A DNA stretch of 64,000 nucleotides from Vibrio sp. S9_S30 (GCF_014694455.1 NZ_JAAUWT010000003.1:308795-372794), one strand, 5' to 3'; positions 9,284-17,144 are shown, numbered from the stretch's first letter. Program-made: numbers and translations. Notes: a model not told the origin generated them from the letters alone.

Positions 9284-10045
9284 ATGACATACGTTACACA
9301 ATGGCTTGGTGGATTAGGCCTCGCGTTTAGCTTGGTGATGCCAAGCTATGCAGAAGAAAACAAAGCTCCGGTAACATTGACTCCAGAGCAAACCACGCAA
9401 TTGGCGAAAATCAATGCCATATTAAATGGGCACCCTCAAATTATTGAGGATTTGAGCAAGAGCTTAGAGGCTTATGTTACTCAGCAAAAGCAAGTCGAAG
9501 CCGCACTAAAGGAACAAAGAGATTGGTTAACACAAGCACCAGAACACAGCAAATCCGGTGCCGACAATCCAGCTCTGACCATCATTAACTTTACCGACTA
9601 TAACTGCCCATATTGTAAGCGCTTAGAAATCGGCTTGGCGAAGCTACTCACAGAGATGGACAACGTAAGAATTGTGAATATCTATGTCCCTCTACAACAA
9701 CAAATTGCCAGTGGCACCAACACAAACTCTGCATTCTATGCATTAAAAGTCTGGGAGAAAGCACCCGAGAAGTTTGCAGAAGTTCACAGGCTATTAGTCG
9801 CCCACCCAACTCGACACGATGCCGAATCACTCAATCGCATTGCTAAAGAAACGGGCACGGAAAAGTACTTAGAAACAGGTGAGCGTGAACAATCCATTGT
9901 ATCTCGTAATATGCAGGCATTCCGTCAACTCGGTTTACGTGGAACCCCTGCACTTATCATGAACGATGAAATTATTCCAGGATTCCTACCTTACAGCGAA
10001 CTTAAAGAAGCGGTTCAAAAAGAATTGAACTCAAACAAAATTTAA
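9284..10045 (+). CDS. scsC: ScsC-type DsbA-like periplasmic thiol oxidoreductase
   Basis: DsbA-superfamily protein of 253 residues. The ATG chosen (AAGGA nine bases upstream) gives a clean signal peptide ending PSYA. A helical N-terminal stretch (residues 22-85) matches the oligomerisation segment of ScsC proteins. The catalytic site is NCPYC (C108, C111) and the cis-Pro loop is GLRGTPAL near residue 225. An in-frame TTG at 9239 would lie inside scsD and spoil the signal peptide. The gene order B-D-C differs from the B-C-D of Salmonella, and no scsA is next to it. Confidence 0.82.
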   Translation: MTYVTQWLGGLGLAFSLVMPSYAEENKAPVTLTPEQTTQLAKINAILNGHPQIIEDLSKSLEAYVTQQKQVEAALKEQRDWLTQAPEHSKSGADNPALTIINFTDYNCPYCKRLEIGLAKLLTEMDNVRIVNIYVPLQQQIASGTNTNSAFYALKVWEKAPEKFAEVHRLLVAHPTRHDAESLNRIAKETGTEKYLETGEREQSIVSRNMQAFRQLGLRGTPALIMNDEIIPGFLPYSELKEAVQKELNSNKI

Positions 10046-10128
10046 CTGCGAAAGATCAAAACACCTTAGCTTCACGCGACGAGTCGGTAGACCAACATGC
10101 GTCTGTGAAGCGGTTATCTCTAAATAAG

Positions 10129-10161
10129 GTGGGTAGCCTTCATTGGCAGCCCACTCTTCTT
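10129..10161 (+). terminator. terminator of the scs operon
   Basis: Imperfect stem GTGGGtaGCC / GGCagCCCAC with a 6-base loop, followed by TCTTCTT, about 85 bp after the scsC stop. Confidence 0.55.
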
Positions 10162-10250
10162 AACCTGAGCGACTTCCTCTCTCTTTTCGCACGCCTCTCC
10201 CCCCCATCGAATAGGCAGACATCAATTCAAAATGCACACTCACATATTAT

Positions 10251-10295
10251 CTTTATGTAGAGATACTTTACATAAAGCTACAATAGGAGTACATT
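10251..10295 (+). promoter_or_regulatory. candidate promoter with overlapping operator for the EamA gene
   Basis: Perfect 9-bp inverted repeat CTTTATGTA / TACATAAAG with a 9-base spacer (10251-10277). TTTACA inside its right arm (10267-10272) and TACATT 17 bases on (10290-10295) could be -35 and -10 elements, which would let a regulator at the repeat block the promoter. The predicted transcript starts about 26 bases before the ATG at 10328. Confidence 0.4.
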
Positions 10296-10327
10296 GCCCT
10301 TATTATCTTTATATAAACATAGTTAAC

Positions 10328-11263
10328 ATGAATATATTTCTCGCGATGATCCCTGCTTTTTTTTGGGGAACAACATACGCCGTCACGCAATTTACCCTGT
10401 CTGAATGGCCGCCATTATTGTTGGGTTTTATTCGTGCTTTCCCAGCTGGTCTTCTTTTATTTGCACTTCGCCCCATCACACCCAAAAGGCATCAGTGGCA
10501 GCCTTTAGTCATTCTTTCTTTAGTGAATATCAGCGCATTTTTTGCCATGATTTTTCTTATGGCAGCCACATTACCAGCTGCTATATCGGGCGTAGGAATG
10601 GTTTCTGTCCCTATCTTCGCAATGGTTTTCCAATGGCTGTGGTTTAAGCATAAGCCTTCGAACATCCAAATGGTTTCTGGGGTATCTTTGGTGAGCTTTG
10701 CTTGGTTTCTTTTCGATCCAAGCCAAATTGAACTGGGGACAACAGGTTTGATTGCGATGTTCTGTGCGATTTGGTGCATTATTATCGGCAGTACGCTGAC
10801 ACAACAACTGTCGAAAGACATGCACTGGTGGGGTGTTTTAAGCTGGCAGCTCATTATTGGTGGCACAGCCCTCGGTGCCGCAGCGGGTATTCAGTGGTGG
10901 CTTGACCCATTCGTTTTCCAAGCCATTACCCATCACAACATTAGTGCAATGAATTGGCTTGGCATCGCTTGGATCATTATTTTGAATACGGCCTTAGCTT
11001 ACGGAATGTATGTGTGGTTAATCCGGAAAATGACCATCGTCGAATTCACATTCAGCGGTATTGCGAACCCAATTGCGGGCATTGCAGGAGGTGTTTTACT
11101 GATGAATGAAACGTACAACAATACGCAAGTAGGCTTAATGCTAGGAATGATATTGGCATCACTTCTTCCAAACTTCCTGAATTTATGGCGAACCAAACGA
11201 CGCTTAAACACTCAGGGAGCTAAAACAAAGAATACTCAGGATAATGTGCCTGTATCGGATTGA
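10328..11263 (+). CDS. EamA/DMT-family transporter
   Basis: An inner-membrane exporter of the drug/metabolite transporter superfamily, 311 residues with about ten hydrophobic segments in two EamA repeats (AMIPAFFWGTTYAVTQ starts the first, AMFCAIWCIIIGS the second). An upstream in-frame ATG at 10232 would add a polar 32-residue tail and lie before the predicted promoter, so the ATG at 10328 is preferred, although no strong Shine-Dalgarno precedes it. The substrate is unknown. Its 3' end overlaps the convergent EAL gene by 44 bp. Confidence 0.8.
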   Translation: MNIFLAMIPAFFWGTTYAVTQFTLSEWPPLLLGFIRAFPAGLLLFALRPITPKRHQWQPLVILSLVNISAFFAMIFLMAATLPAAISGVGMVSVPIFAMVFQWLWFKHKPSNIQMVSGVSLVSFAWFLFDPSQIELGTTGLIAMFCAIWCIIIGSTLTQQLSKDMHWWGVLSWQLIIGGTALGAAAGIQWWLDPFVFQAITHHNISAMNWLGIAWIIILNTALAYGMYVWLIRKMTIVEFTFSGIANPIAGIAGGVLLMNETYNNTQVGLMLGMILASLLPNFLNLWRTKRRLNTQGAKTKNTQDNVPVSD

Positions 11264-12002
11264 ATAGGTAGCCTTGATAACCCCAAAAAGCATAAGGTAA
11301 AAGGTGGTTAAGCGAGTTCTGATCTTCGACTCTTTCCACAATCCACTTAGCATCACTCGACGATTTTTTCTGAAGGATAACCGCTAGCTTCTTATTAGCA
11401 ACATCCGCCTGAAGATCGAAAAACGGATTATCCACTTTTACGTAATCGTACAAACCCGCACTGAGCTCTTCATCCCTAAAGTCATCCCCAACTTGATAGT
11501 CGTCTAGAGCCAGTTCTACCCCGACTTCCTTCAACTTAGTGACACCTTGAAGATAGTCTCTATCTTCTATCGAATATTGACGTTCTGTGGTTTCTACAAC
11601 CAATGATTTTCCATAACACTTTAAGTGAAAGTGAACGGCAATCAGTAGGTTGATGGTCTTCTGACTACAAAGTGCGTGTCTTTCTACATTTAGGAATAAA
11701 CATTTGAAAGGAAAAGAAGCAGGGTTAACATAAATTAAAAAATGAAGTTGTTGTTCAAGAATATCTTTGGCGAGGCGTTTACCTAGCTTTCCCTTCATAA
11801 ACGTCGTGTGGACGGCTGCATCTTCTTGAGAAAGAAGTAACTCACTCGCGAGCAGCTTCTTACTTTCGCTCACAATAATTTCATTTTTAAACTGAAAACG
11901 AGGCCGGTCTGATTCAATTAAGTCTTGAGGTAGCGGAGTCACAGAACTTTTCCCGTTCTGGAAATGCATTTCAATAACAGATTGTTTTACATCTATGCTC
12001 AT
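11220..12002 (-). CDS. degenerate EAL-domain protein
   Basis: A 260-residue stand-alone EAL-like domain with no sensor region. Recognisable positions are SELLLS in place of EALLR, FLNVE, VVETTE, LALDDYQVGDD, YVKVD, VERVED and WGYQGYLF. The metal and lysine positions (N, ETTE, DD, K, E, Q) are mostly kept, but the EAL tripeptide is altered and loop 6, normally DDFGTGYSS, is replaced. It may therefore be a weak or inactive phosphodiesterase, acting as a c-di-GMP sensor or protein-binding domain as some stand-alone EAL proteins do. It overlaps the 3' end of the convergent EamA gene. Confidence 0.7.
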   Translation of the reverse strand: MSIDVKQSVIEMHFQNGKSSVTPLPQDLIESDRPRFQFKNEIIVSESKKLLASELLLSQEDAAVHTTFMKGKLGKRLAKDILEQQLHFLIYVNPASFPFKCLFLNVERHALCSQKTINLLIAVHFHLKCYGKSLVVETTERQYSIEDRDYLQGVTKLKEVGVELALDDYQVGDDFRDEELSAGLYDYVKVDNPFFDLQADVANKKLAVILQKKSSSDAKWIVERVEDQNSLNHLLPYAFWGYQGYLFNPIQAHYPEYSLF

Positions 12003-12508
12003 TTAGCGACTACCCTATAAGCTCGACTACCACTTCTTTTAGAGCAACTGCTCTGATTCAGTCCACCCTTAAACTATTGCTTAATAACATAAGCAGTGTG
12101 GAGCAGCGAATCAAACCGTTTTGCAGCAAATCGAGTTTATATGCGGCCTAACAAACGCAATTCGCAATTTTAAGACAAAATAATTGTAAAAATATATATT
12201 TTAGACACCACCTCTGACGTTAATTTTACATACCGACGTCATTCTTGTGATATTAGCGAGCACTTACATTAACATTTACTTTTTTACCAAGAAAATCATA
12301 CTATCCCAAGATACTTTCATGGCACTTTCATTCTTGATTGACACAAGCCTTGTTGGGAACACCATCAAAATACGTCATAGATACCCAAGTGCCAACACCG
12401 CACGATCTTATTCAACTTAATAGAAATAACATCGAACTTCCTTTGGCTGTTTATTAAGGAAAGTGAGCTTAACCATGACATTGGATAAAAAGAGTAAAGG
12501 ACCAAAAC
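12003..12508. other. upstream region of the porin gene
   Basis: This 506-bp AT-rich gap lies between the divergent EAL gene and the porin. It should contain the porin promoter and its leader, which in related bacteria is often a target of small RNAs. No gene, repeat or clear hairpin was found. Confidence 0.45.
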
Positions 12509-13450
12509 ATGAACAACACCATGCTAGCAACGGCCATTCTTTCGGCTATCGCCCTACCTTCGGCTTCTGCGGTAACGATTTATGATAAAGACGGGACACG
12601 ATTAGATTTAGGTGGACGCGCAGAAGGACGTTTCAGTGTCTCAGACACAAATAAAACAGGCAACAAAGGCACGTTTAAGGACATGAGCCGTGCCCGCGTA
12701 ACCTTATCTGGCAAATCGGCTATTACTGATCAACTGTCGGGTTTTGGACAATACGAGGCCGAGCTCTCGGGCGAAGAAGATTTAACGAATCGCTACTACT
12801 ATGTGGGTGTTAAAGGCGATTTTGGTTCTGTCTCTTACGGAAAACAAGATTCGGCTCAAGTCATGCTAAGTAACTTCACCGATACCTTAGCCACATTTGG
12901 CGCAAAAGCAGCCGACATCGTGAATGGGAATAAAGACAAACGAGAAAACGCGCTGGTCTATAAAAGCCAATTTGAACAACTGACTGTCTCTGGAGATTAC
13001 CTATTTGCCGATAAAGACAACAACGACAGCACCCGAAGTTATGGCATTTCTGGGATTTACAGTTTGGAACGGTTTCGGATTGGTGCCGGTTACGTGAACC
13101 AGAAGCAAGGCGATGAAACCGAAAAACAATTCAACCTTGTTGGTGATGTGCAGTTAGAGCGTCTCAATTTTGCTGGTTTATACACGATGGGGAAAAGTGT
13201 GGTTGGGAACCAACTTAATGACTTCACCGGTTATGAGTTGATGGCAAAATACAATATAGAAAAAATGTCGTTTGTCGGTGCCTACAACACACAGAAAAAC
13301 GACACTACAAAGACCGACATTGTGGATGAATTTGCTCTGGAAGCGGTTTATACCTTTAACGAACATTTAAGGACTTATGTAGGCTATCGTATCAACCAGA
13401 TAAAAGAGGCCAACAACGAACTTCAAATGGGCTTACGTTACGACTTCTAA
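12509..13450 (+). CDS. outer-membrane general porin
   Basis: A 313-residue trimeric-porin-type beta barrel. The signal peptide ends SASA before VTIYDKDGTRLDLGGRAEG, the typical first strand of gammaproteobacterial porins. The body alternates short strands and polar loops (FGSVSYGKQDS marks the constriction-loop area), and the last residues LRYDF end in Phe, the signal for the BAM machinery. The ATG follows a weak AAAGGACC. It is monocistronic with its own terminator. It probably passes small hydrophilic solutes; relation to OmpU or OmpT of Vibrio cannot be settled here. Confidence 0.9.
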   Translation: MNNTMLATAILSAIALPSASAVTIYDKDGTRLDLGGRAEGRFSVSDTNKTGNKGTFKDMSRARVTLSGKSAITDQLSGFGQYEAELSGEEDLTNRYYYVGVKGDFGSVSYGKQDSAQVMLSNFTDTLATFGAKAADIVNGNKDKRENALVYKSQFEQLTVSGDYLFADKDNNDSTRSYGISGIYSLERFRIGAGYVNQKQGDETEKQFNLVGDVQLERLNFAGLYTMGKSVVGNQLNDFTGYELMAKYNIEKMSFVGAYNTQKNDTTKTDIVDEFALEAVYTFNEHLRTYVGYRINQIKEANNELQMGLRYDF

Positions 13451-13459
13451 TAAAAATAG

Positions 13460-13484
13460 AGCCGGCCACCTTAGCTGGCTTTAT
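13460..13484 (+). terminator. terminator of the porin gene
   Basis: 7-bp stem AGCCGGC / GCTGGCT (one G-U pair) with a 7-base loop, followed by TTAT, ten bases after the porin stop. Confidence 0.7.
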
Positions 13485-13520
13485 ACCCTAACGAACGAAG
13501 AAACCCAAACGACGACACTA

Positions 13521-13579
13521 TTATTACTGTTATTACTGTTATTACTGTTATTACTGTTATTACTGTTATTACTGTTATT
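13521..13579. repeat. 9-bp tandem repeat upstream of the peptide cluster
   Basis: Six perfect copies of TTATTACTG and a partial seventh. They lie between the porin terminator and the first precursor gene, about 350 bp before its start. No frame runs through it. Copy number in such arrays usually varies between strains. Confidence 0.9.
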
Positions 13580-13854
13580 TCCAACATATAACCAATCAAT
13601 TTCATACACTAAATTCACACATTCATCTGAGTGGCTTTTCACGTGCATTTTTATTCAATATATGCATTTTATTATTTATTTTATTAAAAACGGTGAATCC
13701 TCCCTCACTTCAGATTCACTATCCGAACTTACGGTCTTAGATTTTGAACCCAAGGTCATTCTTTGATTTATCAGCGTCGTTCGTGAAATGACTCGAATTC
13801 TCTCTGATATTCCCCGTCATACGTTGTTAATCGTTTGCTTTGAAAAACTCCCTT

Positions 13855-13868
13855 TGATATTCATATCA
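13855..13868. promoter_or_regulatory. palindrome upstream of the first precursor gene
   Basis: Short palindrome TGATAT-tc-ATATCA, about 60 bp before the GTG of the dual-core precursor, in an AT-rich promoter-like region. It could be an operator half of the cluster promoter. The rest of 13580-13930 shows no gene. Confidence 0.3.
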
Positions 13869-13930
13869 ACGATTATCTCTTTGATAATTAATAAATTAAT
13901 TTACAAACAAACTTTAACAAGGAATGAAAA

Positions 13931-14164
13931 GTGAACAAGAACACACCTTTTTTCAGTCACTTTATTGAGTCTCAAATCGAAGAGCTAAGCGCTCAAGAAA
14001 CTAAGCAATGTGCTGGTGGTTACATTGGTAACTTTGACGTCGTAACGATGAAAGCACCATCTGATGATGATGAAGGTCTAGAGTTCGTTCTTAAGCCGGG
14101 CGACCTAGTAACAATGAAGCACCCATCCGACAATGATGAAGGCAACGACTTCCCGTCGTTCTAA
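13931..14164 (+). CDS. graspetide precursor with two tandem cores
   Basis: Precursor of 77 residues for a ribosomally made omega-ester peptide. The leader carries NTPFFSHFIE (residues 4-13), the helix that recruits ATP-grasp ligases, and ends at the double-glycine CAGG (27-30), the cut site for C39 peptidases. Two cores follow, TMKAPSDDDE (39-48) and TMKHPSDNDE (61-70). Both fit TxKxPSDx(D/E)(D/E) of microviridins and have the spacing of marinostatin. Thr-Asp and Ser-Asp esters and a Lys-Glu amide are expected. The start is GTG with AAGGAATG in front; the nearby ATG is out of frame. Confidence 0.88.
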   Translation: MNKNTPFFSHFIESQIEELSAQETKQCAGGYIGNFDVVTMKAPSDDDEGLEFVLKPGDLVTMKHPSDNDEGNDFPSF

Positions 14165-14184
14165 ATAAGCCAAAAGAAGAAAAC

Positions 14185-14347
14185 ATGAGTAATAGCACCC
14201 TTTTTTAGCTATTTCATCGAGTCACAAATTGACGGGTTAAACGACGCGAAAACGACTCAATGCTCGGGTAGTTTTACAAGCTTTAATGTGTCAATGACGT
14301 ACCCTTCTGACGGCGATAAAGGTATCGAAATCAAATTCGACCCTTAA
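14185..14347 (+). pseudogene. decayed graspetide precursor
   Basis: The ATG at 14185 gives MSNSTLF and then a stop. If the reading frame is shifted at the C/T run 14198-14206 (two bases lost, or one gained, relative to the neighbours), it continues SYFIESQIDGLNDAKTTQ, clearly the same leader as the first precursor, and ends with the core SMTYPSDGDKG. Besides the frameshift, the double glycine has become SGS, the core lysine is Thr and the final acid is Lys, so both lactam partners are gone. It lies 20 bp after the intact gene and is read as a duplicated, decaying copy. Confidence 0.8.
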
Positions 14348-14371
14348 ATCAGGAATTTTTTTACCATGAAC

Positions 14372-14398
14372 ATTCACCTTACATTATGTAAGGTGAAT
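14372..14398 (+). terminator. hairpin after the second precursor
   Basis: Perfect 12-bp stem ATTCACCTTACA / TGTAAGGTGAAT with a 3-base loop, followed by a short TTTAG. A terminator or RNA-stabilising 3' end for the first two precursor genes; the U-tract is weak. Confidence 0.6.
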
Positions 14399-14590
14399 AC
14401 TTTAGTAAACACTAACTTACAATAAAACAGTGTATAAATAACATTCGTACAGATTAAAAATAGACCTTGATTCAAATTAAATCGTTTTTTTTGCGAAATA
14501 AAATAAGCTTCATCACGGTCAAATTTCAGGGGTGAAATAGAATTTAAATTCCAGCCTAAATGATTCTCAAATATGAGAAATTATTTTGTT

Positions 14591-14608
14591 AATGATAACA
14601 TTGTCATT
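14591..14608. promoter_or_regulatory. dyad upstream of the third precursor gene
   Basis: AATGA-N8-TCATT with partial inner symmetry (14 of 18 positions agree with its reverse complement), in the 390-bp AT-rich gap 14348-14737 before the third precursor. Its left half also resembles half a Fur site. It may be an operator for a separate promoter of this gene. Apart from this dyad and the hairpin at 14372, the gap holds nothing I can support. Confidence 0.3.
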
Positions 14609-14737
14609 TTTTAACTAATTGCTTTTATGTATGTTTAAAAGGGTGAACGGCAGATAATGCCGATTCGTCGACGGAATAGTGTTCACATAAATATGCCAAT
14701 TAACGGCACTAACATTAAATTAAAAAGGAACATACAA

Positions 14738-14974
14738 ATGAGTAAGAACACTCCATTTTTTAATAATTTTATCGAAGCAGAGACATTAACTGAAGAAGAA
14801 ATCAACCAAGTTTCAGGTGGTGTTGTTAACCGTGGTAATTTTAGTAATATTATATTTCCACTCGATTCCGAATCAGAAACTGCAACTCGTAAATCGCCAT
14901 CTGATGATGATGAAGGTATATCTGCAATTGCATTTGAATTCGAATCTCCAGGAATTGTATTTCCAGATTGTTAA
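14738..14974 (+). CDS. graspetide precursor with one core
   Basis: Precursor of 78 residues, with leader NTPFFNNFIE (4-13) and double-glycine site VSGG (25-28) matching the dual-core precursor. The single core is TRKSPSDDDE (residues 50-59), again T-x-K-x-P-S-D-x-D-E. A 21-residue acidic spacer precedes the core and a 19-residue hydrophobic tail ending in Cys follows it. The ATG at 14738 has AAAAAGGAA eight bases ahead and aligns with the start of the other leaders; an in-frame ATG at 14657 would add an unrelated basic extension. A stable hairpin separates it from the ligases. Confidence 0.87.
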   Translation: MSKNTPFFNNFIEAETLTEEEINQVSGGVVNRGNFSNIIFPLDSESETATRKSPSDDDEGISAIAFEFESPGIVFPDC

Positions 14975-15042
14975 ATACCAAATCGGGTTTAGGCAACACA
15001 CGATAGAATTTTTATCCATTGCCTAGACACAACCTCTAAGCT

Positions 15043-15067
15043 ATCACCCCCAAACTTTGGGGGTGAT
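15043..15067 (+). terminator. attenuator-like hairpin between precursor and ligases
   Basis: Almost loop-free inverted repeat ATCACCCCCAAA / TTTGGGGGTGAT ending 15 bp before the first ligase ATG. No T-run follows, so it is more likely a partial terminator or RNA-processing and stability element that keeps precursor mRNA more abundant than ligase mRNA. Confidence 0.6.
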
Positions 15068-15082
15068 ATTAAAAGAACGAAT

Positions 15083-16117
15083 ATGCAGATAAAAAACAAA
15101 AGTATCCTATGCATCACTCATTCTGAGGACACCTTTCCTGTTGATTGGGTGACAGAACACCTTACGGCATCGGGTGTAGAGGCTATTCGCTTAAACAGCG
15201 ACCAATTCCCCTTGAATATTCAAATCGGTGGAAGTTTACAAAGCCTCCCTTTTGACTCGCCAATATCAGAAAAGCAATATCTGGAAAAAGCACGCATTGA
15301 TACAGTGATTTCAACGGAAGGCTGGTCTATCAACGAATCAGACATTGGCGCGATATGGCATAGAAAAAACAGAGTCAGCAATTTATCTTCCGCGCTAGAG
15401 GGAGACGTATTAGCCCAAGCAACACGTGAGTCTGAGTGTATTAAGCAGTCTTTACTTTACAGTTTTGAAGATGTTTTCTGGCTTGATCACCCAAACACAC
15501 AACGGGCTGGAGAAAGTAAATGGCTACAACTTAGAATGGCCAAAAAAGCAGGGCTCGACGTTCCTGCAACACTATTTACCAATATTCCAGACCAAGTAAA
15601 AGCATTCTATAAACAATGCAATGGCAATATTGTGGCAAAAATGCACACGCCGCTCACCGTAACTATGGGCAAGCCGCCCGCGTTTGTTTACACATCGAAA
15701 GTGACCGAATCTCACTTAGCGGATCTCGAATCGCTGCGCTTTTCTCCCATGATTTTTCAGCAACAAGTGAAAAAACAAGCGGAATTGCGCATAGCCTATG
15801 TCGATGGACATTGTTTCCCAGCCAAAGTGAATTTGAGCAGTAATGATGAAAAAGAACTGCTCGATTGGCGAAAAGCGGCGCCAACGCAATCCAATTGGCA
15901 ACACACTGATATCCCGGACTCTCTCGTACAAAAATTACGCGTTTTCATGGGCTCTATGAATCTAAAATTTGGCGCTATTGACATCATATTAGATACGACT
16001 CGCAAATATCAGTTCTTAGAAGTGAACCCTGCGGGTGAATGGGGAATGTTAGAGGCAGAATTAGGCCTCCCTATTTCTAAACAGATCGCCCAAACACTTA
16101 TCAAATACAGTCAATAG
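15083..16117 (+). CDS. ATP-grasp graspetide ligase, lactam (MdnB/MvdC) type
   Basis: A 344-residue ATP-grasp enzyme that activates a side-chain carboxylate with ATP for ring closure. It begins ILCITHSEDTFPVD as in microviridin ligases, has the central ATP-grasp region (VAKMHTPLT near residue 185, MIFQQQVKKQAELRIAYV near 225) and the metal site FLEVNPAGEWGMLE near residue 315. The GEWGML ending resembles the omega-amide ligases (MdnB/MvdC) as I know them. The conserved WxRR after the first domain reads IWHRKNR. Type assignment is inference. It starts the modification and export part of the cluster. Confidence 0.85.
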   Translation: MQIKNKSILCITHSEDTFPVDWVTEHLTASGVEAIRLNSDQFPLNIQIGGSLQSLPFDSPISEKQYLEKARIDTVISTEGWSINESDIGAIWHRKNRVSNLSSALEGDVLAQATRESECIKQSLLYSFEDVFWLDHPNTQRAGESKWLQLRMAKKAGLDVPATLFTNIPDQVKAFYKQCNGNIVAKMHTPLTVTMGKPPAFVYTSKVTESHLADLESLRFSPMIFQQQVKKQAELRIAYVDGHCFPAKVNLSSNDEKELLDWRKAAPTQSNWQHTDIPDSLVQKLRVFMGSMNLKFGAIDIILDTTRKYQFLEVNPAGEWGMLEAELGLPISKQIAQTLIKYSQ

Positions 16118-16138
16118 CAAGGAACAGCTGGTACAAGT

Positions 16139-17125
16139 ATGACTAAAAATAAAGTTCTCATTATTACGCATTCAAAAGACAATCAAAGTATTGATACCAT
16201 TTCAGAACTGCTGAAACAAGCTGGCGTTGTACCCGTGCGTTTTAATACGGATCTCTTTCCAACTCAGGTGCAAATTGCCACCCATCAGAATAATAAAGGC
16301 AACGAGAGTACGCTCATTACCGAACATGGCGATGTCGTCAAAGGTGACGAGATATTAGCCGTTTGGTATCGACGATTCTATCCAGCAAAAGGCTTACCTG
16401 CCGACATGGACATGCAGCTCAAGCAACCTTCAGCAGAAGAAAGCAAGCGAACCATTTTGGGCTATCTCGACAGCCTAGAGTGCTACAAACTTGATGATTA
16501 CTGGGATATACGCCACGCATCCAATAAAGAGTATCAATTGATGCTGGCAAGAAAAGTGGGGTTAAACCTACCCAATACACTCACCAGTAACTCGCCAGAA
16601 GCCGTGCGCGATTTCTTTGCTGATAACAACGGTAAAATCATCACGAAGATGCAAACCGCCTTTTCGATTTGGAATGACGATGTCGAGCAAGTGGTCTTTA
16701 CCAATAAAGTCAAAGAAGAACACCTAAAAAAGCTGGAAGAATTAAACCTGTGCCCAATGGTGTTCCAAGAACATGTCATGAAAGAGGTTGAGTTGCGTGC
16801 GACCGTTGTTGGCAACCAGGTTTACTGTGCATCCATTGACCCATCGATTATGAAGGGGATGGAAACCGACTGGCGTAAACGCGGTATTTACACGCTCGAT
16901 AAATGGCAGCCATTTGACTTGCCGCAAGAAGAAGCCGATAAGCTGATCCGTCTCGCGACAGAGCTCAAGCTAAACTATGGCGCAGCAGATCTTATCTTAA
17001 CGCCAGATGGTCAATACAAATTTCTAGAGATCAACCCATGCGGTGAGTTCTACTGGATGGACATCTACCAAAAGCTAGGCATTTGTGAAGCCATTGCTCA
17101 AAACTTGGTATCCGGTGGTCGATAA
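16139..17125 (+). CDS. ATP-grasp graspetide ligase, ester (MdnC/MvdD) type
   Basis: Protein of 328 residues, paralogous to the ligase before it. Marks are VLIITHSKDNQSID at the start, AVWYRRFYPAKG near residue 77, CPMVFQEHVMKEVELRATVV near 205 and FLEINPCGEFYWMD near 300. VWYRR and the GEFxW ending match the ester-forming MdnC/MvdD group as I know it. It should install the two Thr/Ser-to-Asp omega-esters before the paralogue adds an amide. The ATG has AAGGAACAG upstream and lies 21 bp after the first ligase. Confidence 0.86.
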   Translation: MTKNKVLIITHSKDNQSIDTISELLKQAGVVPVRFNTDLFPTQVQIATHQNNKGNESTLITEHGDVVKGDEILAVWYRRFYPAKGLPADMDMQLKQPSAEESKRTILGYLDSLECYKLDDYWDIRHASNKEYQLMLARKVGLNLPNTLTSNSPEAVRDFFADNNGKIITKMQTAFSIWNDDVEQVVFTNKVKEEHLKKLEELNLCPMVFQEHVMKEVELRATVVGNQVYCASIDPSIMKGMETDWRKRGIYTLDKWQPFDLPQEEADKLIRLATELKLNYGAADLILTPDGQYKFLEINPCGEFYWMDIYQKLGICEAIAQNLVSGGR

Positions 17126-17144
17126 CCGTAAGTTTGCCTTAATC

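Noticed and set aside
14657..14737. Longer start (ATG 14657) for the single-core precursor
   Set aside because: The extension is basic and unlike the other two leaders, and ATG 14738 has a proper ribosome-binding site and aligns with them.
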